A DNA stretch of 10,871 nt from an uncultured Rikenella sp. (GTDB lineage: Bacteria > Bacteroidota > Bacteroidia > Bacteroidales > Rikenellaceae). This document shows positions 1 to 7,400 of the stretch, piece by piece (position 1 is the first letter of the stretch; every line of letters starts with the position of its first letter). A model generated the notes under the pieces. It made no database searches, had not been told where the DNA came from, and saw only the letters and a program-made list of their open reading frames with translations. The stretch covers positions 1 through 10,871 of the forward strand of contig NZ_CAJTMN010000067.1 in the NCBI RefSeq assembly GCF_910577125.1. Reading direction: 5' to 3'. The translations under genes were made by a program, and so were the position numbers.

Positions 1-35
1 AACCCTAACAAAACACCCTGTGGGTGCGTGGACGG

Positions 36-53
36 GCGAAACTTACGTTTCGC
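36..53 (-). repeat. Stem-loop just downstream of FISUMP cassette 1
   Basis: A 7-bp perfect inverted repeat (GCGAAAC / GTTTCGC) encloses a 4-nt loop. It lies about 20 bases past the stop codon of cassette 1 in the cassette's reading direction. The surrounding bases 34-65 closely repeat 394-426, which includes the same stem-loop and the following CAGTCTC. It looks like the head of the stem-loop element seen complete at 293-414, but sequence to its left diverges after CCGTC, so only the head is recognisable here. There is no clear T-run beside it, so a terminator role is not supported. Confidence 0.6.
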
Positions 54-73
54 TAAGGCAGTCTCTGCCCCGT

Positions 74-271
74 TTATTCCGAGAGGCAACGCAACTGAAG
101 ACCGGGGGCCCGGTCCGGCGTGCTGCTGGGGTAGAGTGCCGTCGCGCTGAAGTACAAGTACATCCCACGGTAGTGGTCGCCCGAATCGTAGGACGTGGAC
201 GACCAACTGTACCCGTTGCGGCCGACGCTCATCAGATCGCCATCCGCGCGATCGCGGAAGCCCGGGGCGGG
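74..271 (-). pseudogene. FISUMP (Fib_succ_major) C-terminal cassette 1
   Basis: The minus-strand frame encodes 65 residues plus TAA and matches the C-terminal half of the Fibrobacter succinogenes major paralogous domain, a C-type-lectin-like fold common in Bacteroidota surface proteins. Visible hallmarks are PAPGFRD at the start, then GDLMSVGRNGYSWSS, MYLYFS, YPSS, and the ending GLQLRCLSE. The usual upstream half (the CRLPT-type region), a signal peptide and a start codon are all missing. The frame is open only ten codons further upstream, to a TAA at 302-304. No frameshift or internal stop interrupts the cassette. It is either a 5'-truncated gene remnant or a silent donor cassette; the family assignment is secure by eye, the role is not. 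Confidence 0.72.
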
Positions 272-292
272 GTTGCTTTGTCCGCGCGCCTT

Positions 293-414
293 GGGAAAAT
301 CTTATCAAAATGTGCCAGTACATTTTGACGATTTCCCTTTTAAGGCGTGGCGCGCGGTTGGCTTGAGGGTACTGCCCTTACGCCCGGCGGGACGGAGCGA
401 AACTACGTTTCGCT
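293..414 (-). repeat. Two-hairpin intergenic element, left copy
   Basis: Read on the minus strand, the element starts with an 8-bp perfect hairpin (AGCGAAAC, 3-nt loop, 396-414). It continues with CCGTCCCGCCGGG, then CGTAAGGGCAGT, then CTTAAAAG, and ends in a long hairpin at 293-337. That hairpin has inner arms TCAAAATGT / ACATTTTGA (305-313 and 320-328) and outer arms GGGAAAATC / GATTTCCC with one bulge. The same order of parts recurs in inverted orientation at 10153-10304. It separates cassettes 1 and 2. It could be a REP/MITE-like non-autonomous repeat or a structured recombination signal. No ORF is supported inside it. Confidence 0.6.
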
Positions 415-496
415 AATACAGTCTCGGAAAATTTGGGGGTAGAGGCTGCCTTTGTTAGGGTAGACCCGGCTATTTCGGAGTGCCCGTCTGCACCGT
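415..496. other. Intergenic spacer 3' of cassette 2
   Basis: This short stretch holds no gene. It contains CTATTTCGGAGTG (470-482), ten bases past the stop-side end of cassette 2. The identical 13-mer lies eleven bases past cassette 3 (10328-10340). The cassette repeat therefore extends, at reduced similarity, beyond the coding part. TTTGTTAGGGT at 451-461 is also found inverted at the left edge of the window (1-11). Confidence 0.5.
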
Positions 497-694
497 TTAT
501 TCCGAGAGGCAACGCAACTGAAGACCGTGGGCACGGTAGCTCGCGTAACTGGGGCGAAGGCGCTGTGTGTAGAAGTACAAGACTATGCCGAGTGTATTGC
601 TGACTGTCGATGAATAGCTGTACCCGTCGTATCCGACGCTCATCAGACTGCCTAATCGCCCATTGTTTCCTGCGTCGCGGTAGCCCGGGGCGGG
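497..694 (-). pseudogene. FISUMP C-terminal cassette 2
   Basis: It encodes 65 residues plus TAA, the same length as cassettes 1 and 3. The layout is PAPGYRD, LMSVGYDGYSYSS, VLYFY, RPSY and the ending GLQLRCLSE. Unlike cassette 1, the frame stays open upstream to 775, with a GTG at 737-739 as the only plausible start. The upstream residues (for example VPFGGSDTSC) show no resemblance to a normal FISUMP N-terminal half and no signal peptide, so I do not call a functional gene. The upstream frame stops at TAG (776-778), next to the tRNA terminator. As with the other copies, the 5' boundary of recognisable homology is the PAPG block. Confidence 0.7.
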
Positions 695-784
695 TGAGCG
701 CTCGATGGCTGCTCCGGCGGCAAGGGCTTCTGTCCGCACGCATGAGGTGTCGCTGCCGCCGAATGGAACAAAAATCTAATGCAA

Positions 785-819
785 CAAAAAAGGATGACCG
801 CATGCACGCTGTCATCCTT
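785..819 (-). terminator. Rho-independent terminator of tRNA-Thr
   Basis: A 9-bp perfect stem (AAGGATGAC / GTCATCCTT, 790-798 and 811-819) has a 12-nt loop. On the minus strand the T-rich run TTTTTTGTTG follows directly. It lies about 40 bases beyond the tRNA 3' end and is correctly oriented to end that transcript. Confidence 0.85.
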
Positions 820-858
820 CTAAGTTTGCTCGCCTCGACAATCCCTCCGCACGGGCTG

Positions 859-931
859 AGCCACAAGCCAGGCTCGAACTGGCGACCTTTTCGTTACGAA
901 TGAAATGCTCTACCGACTGAGCTATTGTGGC
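859..931 (-). tRNA. tRNA-Thr, anticodon CGT
   Basis: A complete 73-nt cloverleaf can be folded by eye. The acceptor GCCACAA pairs perfectly with TTGTGGC. The D stem is GCTC/GAGC with a GG-containing loop. The anticodon loop is TTCGTAA (anticodon CGT, reading ACG). The T arm is GCCAG-TTCGAGC-CTGGC, and the discriminator base is U. CCA is not encoded. The innermost anticodon-stem pair is an A:C mismatch (TTTCA versus CGAAA), which is unusual but single. Its own promoter and terminator indicate a monocistronic tRNA gene. Confidence 0.93.
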
Positions 932-942
932 CTTTCCGGGTG

Positions 943-950
943 CAAAGATA
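943..950 (-). promoter_or_regulatory. Bacteroidota -7 promoter element for tRNA-Thr
   Basis: The minus strand reads TATCTTTG, an exact match to the Bacteroidota sigma-ABfr -7 consensus TAnnTTTG. It ends 11 bases before the first base of the tRNA, which fits a start a few bases upstream of the mature 5' end. The -33 region is AT-rich but has no exact TTTG at the ideal distance. Confidence 0.65.
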
Positions 951-965
951 AGAAACTTTCCTGAA

Positions 966-1016
966 GAAAAAAATGAAACCGTGCGGCTCGCCCCGAAAAA
1001 ACGAGGCCGCACGGTT
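966..1016 (-). terminator. Rho-independent terminator of the M48 protease gene
   Basis: A long GC-rich stem runs from AACCGTGCGG to CCGCACGGTT and extends inward through CTCG/CGAG with one bulged base (977-1016). On the minus strand it is followed by TTCATTTTTTTC. It begins nine bases beyond the protease stop codon, so it terminates that gene and separates it from the tRNA promoter. Confidence 0.88.
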
Positions 1017-1024
1017 CGAGTGGC

Positions 1025-1849
1025 TTATTTCGCCTCTGCGAGCTCTTCGTCTACCGCTTCAGGGGCGGTCATCTCGGGACGTTCGAAACCGTCGGAGGTC
1101 GCTTTTTCGGACATCCGCTTGATGCGGTTGTCCAGGTCGGGGTGGGTCGAAAAGAGCTGCTGAACTTTGCTGGTCTTGTCGGCGCCCATCTCTTCCTGCA
1201 TCTTTTTCAGCTTTTCGAACGAGAGGGCCATGGCCCACGGGTTTTCGCCGTGCTGTTTCAGAAAGTTGTAGCCGTATTCGTCGGCGGCGTATTCCTGTTT
1301 CTGAGAGAATTTGGACTGGGTTACCGCTTCGCCGAGGTCGCCGAGCTGGGAGTCGGAGAGCTTGGCGGCTGTTCCTCCCGCCGAGCTGATCCCGTCGCGC
1401 AGGGCGGAGGCCATCAGGGCGGTGCGGAATGCGTTCTTGCTGTCTTTGTTCATCACGTGGCCGATTTCGTGGCCGATGACGCCGAGGATCTCTTCGTCGG
1501 TCATGATCTGCATCAGTCCGGCGAAGACGCGGATGCTGCCGTCGGCGCAGGCGAAGGCGTTCACGTCGACAACCCGGTAGGCTTTGATGTTCAGCCCGTC
1601 GACGTTGATCTTTTCGGTGATCTTGGCCAGCCGGACGGCGAACGGGTCGTCTCCCTCGCAAATCGGATTGTGGGCGTCTAACCAGTCGATGTACTCTTTG
1701 ACGTAGCTTTCCACCTGGGCGTCGGTCAGGGTGGCGGCTTGAACGGCTTTCACTCCGGCGCCGATGGCTTTATTGAGTTTGAACTGGGCCCGGGCGGTGC
1801 CGGCGGCGGCCAGTACAAGAACGGAAAGAAGGGTTGCGATTCTTTTCAT
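1025..1849 (-). CDS. Exported M48-family zinc metalloprotease
   Basis: The 274-residue protein has a clear Sec signal peptide (MKR, then a hydrophobic stretch to about residue 17, ending in an ARA-type site near residue 21), so it acts in the periplasm or is released there. The catalytic zinc motif is HEIGH (127-131), with two His ligands and the general-base Glu. The third ligand is Glu186 in the QEYAADEYG block, the usual E-x3-D helix of M48 peptidases. THPDLDNRI (235-243) is the conserved C-terminal signature of the YggG/LoiP/BepA-like soluble M48 group. The length is normal for that group, and no TPR domain is present. The family is linked to envelope protein quality control; the substrate here is unknown. 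The ATG at 1847-1849 is chosen because the signal peptide starts there and a promoter lies just upstream. It is a single-gene unit with its own terminator. The C-terminus is Ala/Glu-rich and probably flexible. Confidence 0.93.
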   Translation of the reverse strand: MKRIATLLSVLVLAAAGTARAQFKLNKAIGAGVKAVQAATLTDAQVESYVKEYIDWLDAHNPICEGDDPFAVRLAKITEKINVDGLNIKAYRVVDVNAFACADGSIRVFAGLMQIMTDEEILGVIGHEIGHVMNKDSKNAFRTALMASALRDGISSAGGTAAKLSDSQLGDLGEAVTQSKFSQKQEYAADEYGYNFLKQHGENPWAMALSFEKLKKMQEEMGADKTSKVQQLFSTHPDLDNRIKRMSEKATSDGFERPEMTAPEAVDEELAEAK

Positions 1850-1877
1850 GACGGTTGGTTGGTATTTTAAAATCGCA

Positions 1878-1908
1878 CAAAATTAACGGGTCTGTCTTGA
1901 TTTTACAA
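1878..1908 (-). promoter_or_regulatory. Promoter of the M48 protease gene
   Basis: On the minus strand TTG (1906-1908) and TAATTTTG (1878-1885) are separated by exactly 20 bases. This matches the Bacteroidota -33/-7 arrangement (TTTG, about 20 bases, TAnnTTTG). The predicted start leaves a leader of roughly 20 bases before the ATG at 1849. The promoter lies in the 91-base gap after the permease gene, so the protease need not be co-transcribed with it. Confidence 0.75.
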
Positions 1909-1940
1909 CGCTTTTTATCGGGTTCGGCCGGCCGTGGAGG

Positions 1941-4292
1941 CTATTCCGACCGCAGGGAGCGCACGGGATTGGCGCGTGCCGCTTTCCAGCTCTGGATGCC
2001 GACGGTCAGCGTCACGACGAACAGCACCACTGCGCCGCCGATGAGGAAGTAACCGGGGTGGAGCGTAATCCGGTAGGGGTAGTTGCTCAGCCAGTCGCGC
2101 ATGAGGTACCACGCCAGCGGAACGGCCACGACGAAGGCGATGCCGACGTAGATCAGGTAGCTGCGGATGAGCATGAATACGACCTCCAGGATCGTGGCGC
2201 CCTGTACTTTCCGGATGCCGATCTCTTTACGTCGCCGGGCGTTCGAGAAGACGATGAGGCCGAAGAGACCGAAGCAGGAGATCAGGATGGCCAGTACCGA
2301 GAAGAGGGTGAAAAGTACCAGAAAACGGGCTTCTGAGGAGTAGATCTGGGCCAGCATTTCGTCCAGCAGGTGGATGTACAGCGGGTCTTCGGCGTTGAAT
2401 TTCCGGTAGATGGCTTCGATTTCGTTGAAAACGTGCCGGATGTCGCGTATCGAAGAGGCTTCGACGCGTACGTTGATGAGGCCTCCTTCGATCGGCTGGA
2501 TATGGATGGCGAGGGGTTCGATCCCCTGTTTGAGCGGCTTGAAGTGGAAGTTGCGGCAGACGCCGTCTACTTTCGTGGTCGGGATGCTCGGGTCGTCGCC
2601 CGACTCTTCCTGAATGCGGAGCTGTTCGTAGTCGTCGACCTGGAAAGCGTTCATGGCCGATTCGTTCAGCACGATCCCCTCCACGCCGTCACGGAACTGA
2701 GGATTGCCCTGCACCATGTCGATGCCGAAGGTGGTGAAAAAGGCGCTGTCGACGGTCAGAAATTTACTCCATATCTTTTTCTTCTCTTCCTGATAACGGG
2801 CTTCGAGCGGGCCGCCGGAGTCGTAGTTCCCGACGACTCCGCCGGTCAGGCTGATGCTCTGCACGAACGGCAGCTGGCGCAGTTCGGAGAAGAAGGCCTG
2901 CCGGTGTTCGTAGATGCTCATGTCCATATTGATGAAGACGATCTGCTCTTTGTCGAAGCCGAGGTCTTTGGTCTGGAGGTGGCGCAGCTGGCCGTAGATC
3001 ACCAGGGTGGAGATAATGACGCCGATCGAGGCGATGAGCTGGACGACGATCAGGGTCTTCCGGAAGACCAGCATGCCGTTGCCGCGCCCGGCGCGGTGGG
3101 TGTAGAGGGCGTCGATCGGGTCGAGCGAGCTGAGGTAGAAGGCCGGATAGCTCCCGGCGATAACGCCTACGACGAGTGTCAGTCCGGCCAGTATCCCCCA
3201 CTGCCACCACTGGTTCATCAGGATGAGGGGATAGGGGAAACCGACAAGGCTGTTGAAGAAGGGCAGCAGCAGGTCGACCAGCACCACGGCGATGACCAGT
3301 GCGACGAAGGTCATGGCGATCGATTCGCCGAGCGAGCGTAGGATCAGGTGGCTGCGTGTCGCGCCGTTCACTTTGCGCAGGCCGATCTCTTTGGCGCGCA
3401 GGGTGCCCTGGGCGGTCGAGAGGTTGAAGAAGTTGACGATTCCGAGCAGCAGGATGATGATGCCGACCCAGATCATCGCCACGACTTGTTTGTGGTTACC
3501 GCCTTTGAATGCGGTGAAGAGGTCGGCGTAGTTGAAGTAGACGTCCGAAAGGGGGTAGCAGACGACGCGTTCGACTTCGTATCCCAGGTTGCCGTTCGCT
3601 TCGACGACCTGCTGCATCTTGGCGTTGACGGCCGCGATATCCGCCCCGGGACGCACTTTGCCGAAGATCTCGTATTGCCAACGGTCCCAAGACTCTCCTA
3701 ACGTCGTGCCGTTATAGAGGACTTGCTTCGGGTTCAGGGGCAGCACGAGGGAGTACCGGATCGAGGAGTTGATCGGCACATCCTCCGTCACGGCGGTCAC
3801 CACCCAGTCCGGCCGGTTCTGGATGACGACATTCTGGCCGATCGGATCCTCGTTGCCGAAGAGGGCTTTGGCCATCGATTCGGTCAGGACGACCGAGTTG
3901 GCGTCCGGCAGGGGGTTCTCGCGGTCGCCCCGGATGACGCGGAACGAGAAGACGCGGAAAAAGGCCGGATCGACTTGCAGGCTGCCGTCGTTGGTGAAGA
4001 TGCCTTCGGTGGCTTCGGGCCGCCGGACCTCCAGATAGGGGCCCCGGCCGACGTTGCCGATGGCTTCGAAGTCGGGCACGCCGGCTTCGATCACCGGGGC
4101 TAGCGGGTAGGGACAGCCCCAGCCGCTGATTTTGTAGATCCGGTCGGCGTCCTGGTGGAACATGTTCATGGTCAGTTCGCGGGTGGCGTACATGCCGATG
4201 AACAGAACGGTGGTCAGGGCGAAGGCGAAGCCCACGATGTTCAGCCAGATGTAAAGCCGGTGGCGGCGGGGGAGTAGGGCGTTCAAGCGCAT
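1941..4292 (-). CDS. ABC transporter permease with two FtsX domains (MacB_PCD type)
   Basis: The protein has 783 residues if started at the ATG at 4290-4292 (MRLNALLP), the first Met before the first membrane helix. The architecture is TM1 at about 13-36, a MacB-type periplasmic domain to about 265, then an FtsX domain with TM2-TM4 (about 270-385). A second half follows: TM5 (about 413-434), a periplasmic domain, and FtsX TM6-TM8 (about 655-766). The repeated coupling motif KEIGLRKVNGA (301-311) and KEIGIRKVQGA (689-699), after TM2 and TM6, is diagnostic. Such permeases work with a MacB/LolD-like ATPase and often transmit conformational change rather than transport through a channel; peptide, antimicrobial or lipoprotein substrates are known in relatives. 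No ATPase gene lies in the window, so its partner must be encoded elsewhere. It ends in NPVRSLRSE, the usual terminus of the Bacteroidota subfamily. Substrate unknown. Confidence 0.93.
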   Translation of the reverse strand: MRLNALLPRRHRLYIWLNIVGFAFALTTVLFIGMYATRELTMNMFHQDADRIYKISGWGCPYPLAPVIEAGVPDFEAIGNVGRGPYLEVRRPEATEGIFTNDGSLQVDPAFFRVFSFRVIRGDRENPLPDANSVVLTESMAKALFGNEDPIGQNVVIQNRPDWVVTAVTEDVPINSSIRYSLVLPLNPKQVLYNGTTLGESWDRWQYEIFGKVRPGADIAAVNAKMQQVVEANGNLGYEVERVVCYPLSDVYFNYADLFTAFKGGNHKQVVAMIWVGIIILLLGIVNFFNLSTAQGTLRAKEIGLRKVNGATRSHLILRSLGESIAMTFVALVIAVVLVDLLLPFFNSLVGFPYPLILMNQWWQWGILAGLTLVVGVIAGSYPAFYLSSLDPIDALYTHRAGRGNGMLVFRKTLIVVQLIASIGVIISTLVIYGQLRHLQTKDLGFDKEQIVFINMDMSIYEHRQAFFSELRQLPFVQSISLTGGVVGNYDSGGPLEARYQEEKKKIWSKFLTVDSAFFTTFGIDMVQGNPQFRDGVEGIVLNESAMNAFQVDDYEQLRIQEESGDDPSIPTTKVDGVCRNFHFKPLKQGIEPLAIHIQPIEGGLINVRVEASSIRDIRHVFNEIEAIYRKFNAEDPLYIHLLDEMLAQIYSSEARFLVLFTLFSVLAILISCFGLFGLIVFSNARRRKEIGIRKVQGATILEVVFMLIRSYLIYVGIAFVVAVPLAWYLMRDWLSNYPYRITLHPGYFLIGGAVVLFVVTLTVGIQSWKAARANPVRSLRSE

Positions 4293-4302
4293 GGTATGGA
4301 TC

Positions 4303-4357
4303 AAAAAAAGTGTTATGTCCGATATCTTCGAAAAGACACACAAACATAACACTTTTT
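4303..4357 (-). terminator. 14-bp perfect inverted repeat, probable terminator of the macroglobulin gene
   Basis: The perfect arms AAAAAGTGTTATGT (4305-4318) and ACATAACACTTTTT (4344-4357) enclose 25 bases. On the minus strand the stem is followed by a run of seven T. It lies about 50 bases past the macroglobulin stop, the right place for a Rho-independent terminator, although the stem is AT-rich and the loop long. One arm also contains the candidate permease -7 element, so the same bases may serve as terminator arm and promoter, or as an operator. Confidence 0.6.
4341..4348 (-). promoter_or_regulatory. Candidate -7 element for the permease gene
   Basis: The minus strand reads TATGTTTG, an exact TAnnTTTG match, and would give a leader of roughly 40 bases before the ATG at 4292. 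No TTG is found 19-21 bases upstream, which weakens the call. It is embedded in one arm of the 14-bp inverted repeat, so a transcript starting here would lack the 5' arm and escape the terminator. Confidence 0.4.
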
Positions 4358-4389
4358 CACGATTCGACCGATAATTGTCGAGGCCCGCT

Positions 4390-4430
4390 CTTCGGCAGGG
4401 GCGGTCAATCGACCGTCGCGACTGCCGAAG
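4390..4430 (-). repeat. Nested inverted repeat spanning the macroglobulin stop codon
   Basis: The outer arms CTTCGGCAG (4390-4398) and CTGCCGAAG (4422-4430) enclose an inner perfect hairpin CGGTC-aatc-GACCG (4402-4415). The TGA stop (4405-4407) lies inside the inner hairpin. No T-run follows on either strand, so it is not a classical terminator by itself. It could stabilise the 3' end of the mRNA or be a chance product of high GC. Confidence 0.45.
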
Positions 4431-7400
4431 CGGTGTTCCCGGCTACCCGGCCGTCGTACATCGCTTCGCAGCGGATCGCCGGCAGGGTGTAGCGCCCTCG
4501 GTAGGTGGCGTTCAGGCGGGTGCGGACGGTCACGGAGGCGCCGCCGGCCAGCGAGGGCAGGTAGCTGTCGACCCGGTCGTCGCGCAGGTCGCGGTAGGTC
4601 ACGCCGGCTGGCAGAGCGCTGCCGTCGGGACGGATCTCCCAGCCGGAGGCGACGGGTTCGCTCAGCATCAGGTGATCGACGGTCTCGGCGGTCAGGTTGC
4701 GGACGGTGACTTCTGCGACGAAGTCGGTGCCTTGCTTCAGGGTGGTCGCGTCGATCGGATTCCCTTTGCCGTCGGTGTAGCGGACGGTCACTTCGAGGCC
4801 GTTAGAAGCTGCTGCCACGTCGCGACCGGACGAAATCCCGGAGGCGGTGGCGCGGATGTAGAGCGTCCCTTTCGTCCGGTTGGTGACGGTGAGCTGGCCG
4901 GAGGCGGGGTCGGTCCATTCGCCGCTCCAGAACATCTTTTTCGAGTCGGAATCGACGCGGCCGCTGTGTCCGCCGGCGCTCCATTCGAAGTTCAGGGCCG
5001 ACACCCGGCCGTTCCGGGCGGCGTATTCGCCCATGGCGAGCAGGCTCCAGGCGGTGGTCTGGGTGCTCATCCAGTCGTCGGAGGCGAGGGCGCGCGAAAC
5101 GATTTGTGCCGTCTGGGCCGCTTCGGCGTGCATGCCCAGCAGGGTCTCGGCGAGCAGCTCGACGGCCCGGGCGCGGGCGGAGGATCCGTAGGTGAGGCGT
5201 TGCTGGGCAGATTGCGCCTCGGCGGAGGCGGCTGCGGCTGTGCGCGCTTCGGCGGCGACGGTGCGGCCGAGGTCGATGCGTCCCGTGGCGCCGTAGGCGG
5301 CGGCCAGCATCCAGCGGGCTTCAGGGGTCAGGTTGCCGTTCTGCCGCAGGCGGTTCATGGCGCCGGTCTCGGGCGAGCCGGAGAGGGCCAGCGCATAGAG
5401 CTGGTAGGCCTGGATCAGGTTGGCGCCGGGGTTCTGGGCGGAGTTCCACCGCACGGCGCTGCTCTTGACGGCGGCTTTGAGCCGGTCGTAGACGCCGGCG
5501 GGCATCGTATACCCCTTATGGCCGGCGACGGTCATGAAGTGCAGGGCGTAGGCGGAGCCCCAGGCGTCGGGCGATGCGGAGCCGGGCCAGTAGCCCATCG
5601 AACCGTCCGGAGTGGCGTAGGGTTTGTAGCGTTCCAACACGCTCTCGACTTTCGTCCGGGCGACGGTGCGCTCTTTCTCGGACAGGTCGGCCAGACCGGG
5701 CAGGTAGAGCAGCGGGAAGGCGCCGGAGGTGATCTGTTCGATGCAGCCGTAGGGGTAGGTGGAGAGGTATTCCATCCGCTGGGCGGCGTTGAGGGGCTGG
5801 ACGGCCGAGACTTCGAGCATCAGGCGTTGCGTCCCCGGCATACCCGGCAGGGCGGCTGTCCCGCTCCAGCTCTTGCCGGCTTCGACGGTGTAGCTCCGGC
5901 CCGAGGAGACGGGCAGCGAGAGGGTGCGCACGGGGATGTCCATCCCGTAACGGCTCTGCCGGCCTCCGCCGCTGGCGGTGATCGCGATATGGCCGCCGGA
6001 GGTGCCGGTCGGAACGGCTTCGTTCACCCGCAGCCGGAAGAGGACGATCTTCTCGCCTTTGGCGCTCAGGGAGACGCTTTGTCGGGCCTCTCCCACGACG
6101 GTGAAGAGCGTTTTGTCGGCGGTCAGGGTGGCGGAGGCTTTCCCGATGCCGTCGCGGGTGGCGATCAGGGTGGCGGCCACGACGAACTCATCGCCCGGGG
6201 CGACGCTCCGCGGGGCGGTGCCGAGCACCATCAGCGGGGCGCGCACGGCTACCGACCGCTCGGCCGAACCCCAGGCGCCGTTGCCGTCGTCGGCATCCTG
6301 AGCGACGGCGACGGCCATCACCCGCACGCGGCCCATATAGGCCGGAAGCCGGATCTGATGGGTCGCCTGCCTGCCGGCTTTCAGTTCGAAGGTGCCCAGG
6401 TATCGCACGACGGGCGGGAAGCGGTTCACGGAGGCTTTCGGCGCGGAGGTCAGGGCGTCGTCGCCGCCGATGGCGAACATCTGTTCGATCCGTCCGCCGT
6501 AGGCGCCCAGCACGTCGTTATAAATATCCCAGGTCGATACCCCCAGGGCGACCCGGGCGTTGAATGCCTGCCACGGATCGGGGGTGCGGAACCGGGTCAG
6601 GTCGAGCAGCCCTTCGTCCACGACGGCCAGGGTGTAGGCGCAGGCGCGGCCCTGTTTTTCGGATACGGTGACGGTCATCTCTGACTCGGGGAGCACTTCG
6701 TCGGGGGCGCTGATGACGGGTTCGAGCCGGCTGGCGGCAGAGGCGGCCGACAGGGGGACGATGCCGTAGAGCCGGACGGGCAGGTCGTTCCCGACGCTGC
6801 CGTAGGGTTGCAGGAGGGTGACGTTCAGGTAGACGTTGGGCTGCATCTCGGGGGTCACTTCGAAGGTGAATTTCTCCTGCTTCCGGGTGCACTCGACGGG
6901 GAAGACTTGCAAAACGCGGGAGCCGTTCTCGACCGAGATGATGGCGCGCGACCCTTCGGTGGCCGGGAAGCTGACGGTGGCGCGATCGCCTACCCGGTAG
7001 GACTTCTTGTCGAGCGAGACGGCCAGCCGCATGGCGCCTTCGCCGTCGGTGCGGCGGTTGCCGTAGTCGGGCCAGTCGACGTAGAGCAGTGTCGCGGCTT
7101 CGTGGCCGCTCCGCAGGTCGCGGGCGGTCAGGTAGTAGGTGCCCCAGGAGTCTTTCGGGAAGGTGAGCTCGAAGGTGCCTTTCCCGCTGCGGGAGGTCTC
7201 GACGGTCTCGCGCCGGACGGGGCTCAGGCTGCGGTCGGAGACGTGGCGGGCCAGCTGATCCTGTTCGGAGCTCCACCACCAGTGCCATTCGACTTTGTAG
7301 AGGCATACTTCGATGCGCCGGTCGCCGGCGGGATGCCCGTCGGGATGGACGGTGGCGAGGTCGAAGGTGTAGTCCCGGTCGGTGTCGAGCCGGTCGTCGG

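Noticed and set aside
2370..3341. 323-codon plus-strand frame inside the permease gene
   Set aside because: Its Asp/Val/Glu-rich composition mirrors the permease codons. There is no recognisable domain, promoter or conserved start.
4293..4352. Upstream GTG start for the permease, adding 20 residues
   Set aside because: It would start inside the inverted repeat and upstream of the candidate transcription start. The ATG at 4290-4292 directly precedes the basic N-terminus and first membrane helix typical of the family.
4375..6684. Long open frame on the plus strand opposite the macroglobulin gene, and a similar one at 6808-8358
   Set aside because: Both are Gly/Val/Ala-rich, low-complexity translations with no domain, as expected opposite a GC-rich gene with strong third-position bias. 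The minus-strand protein has unmistakable domains.
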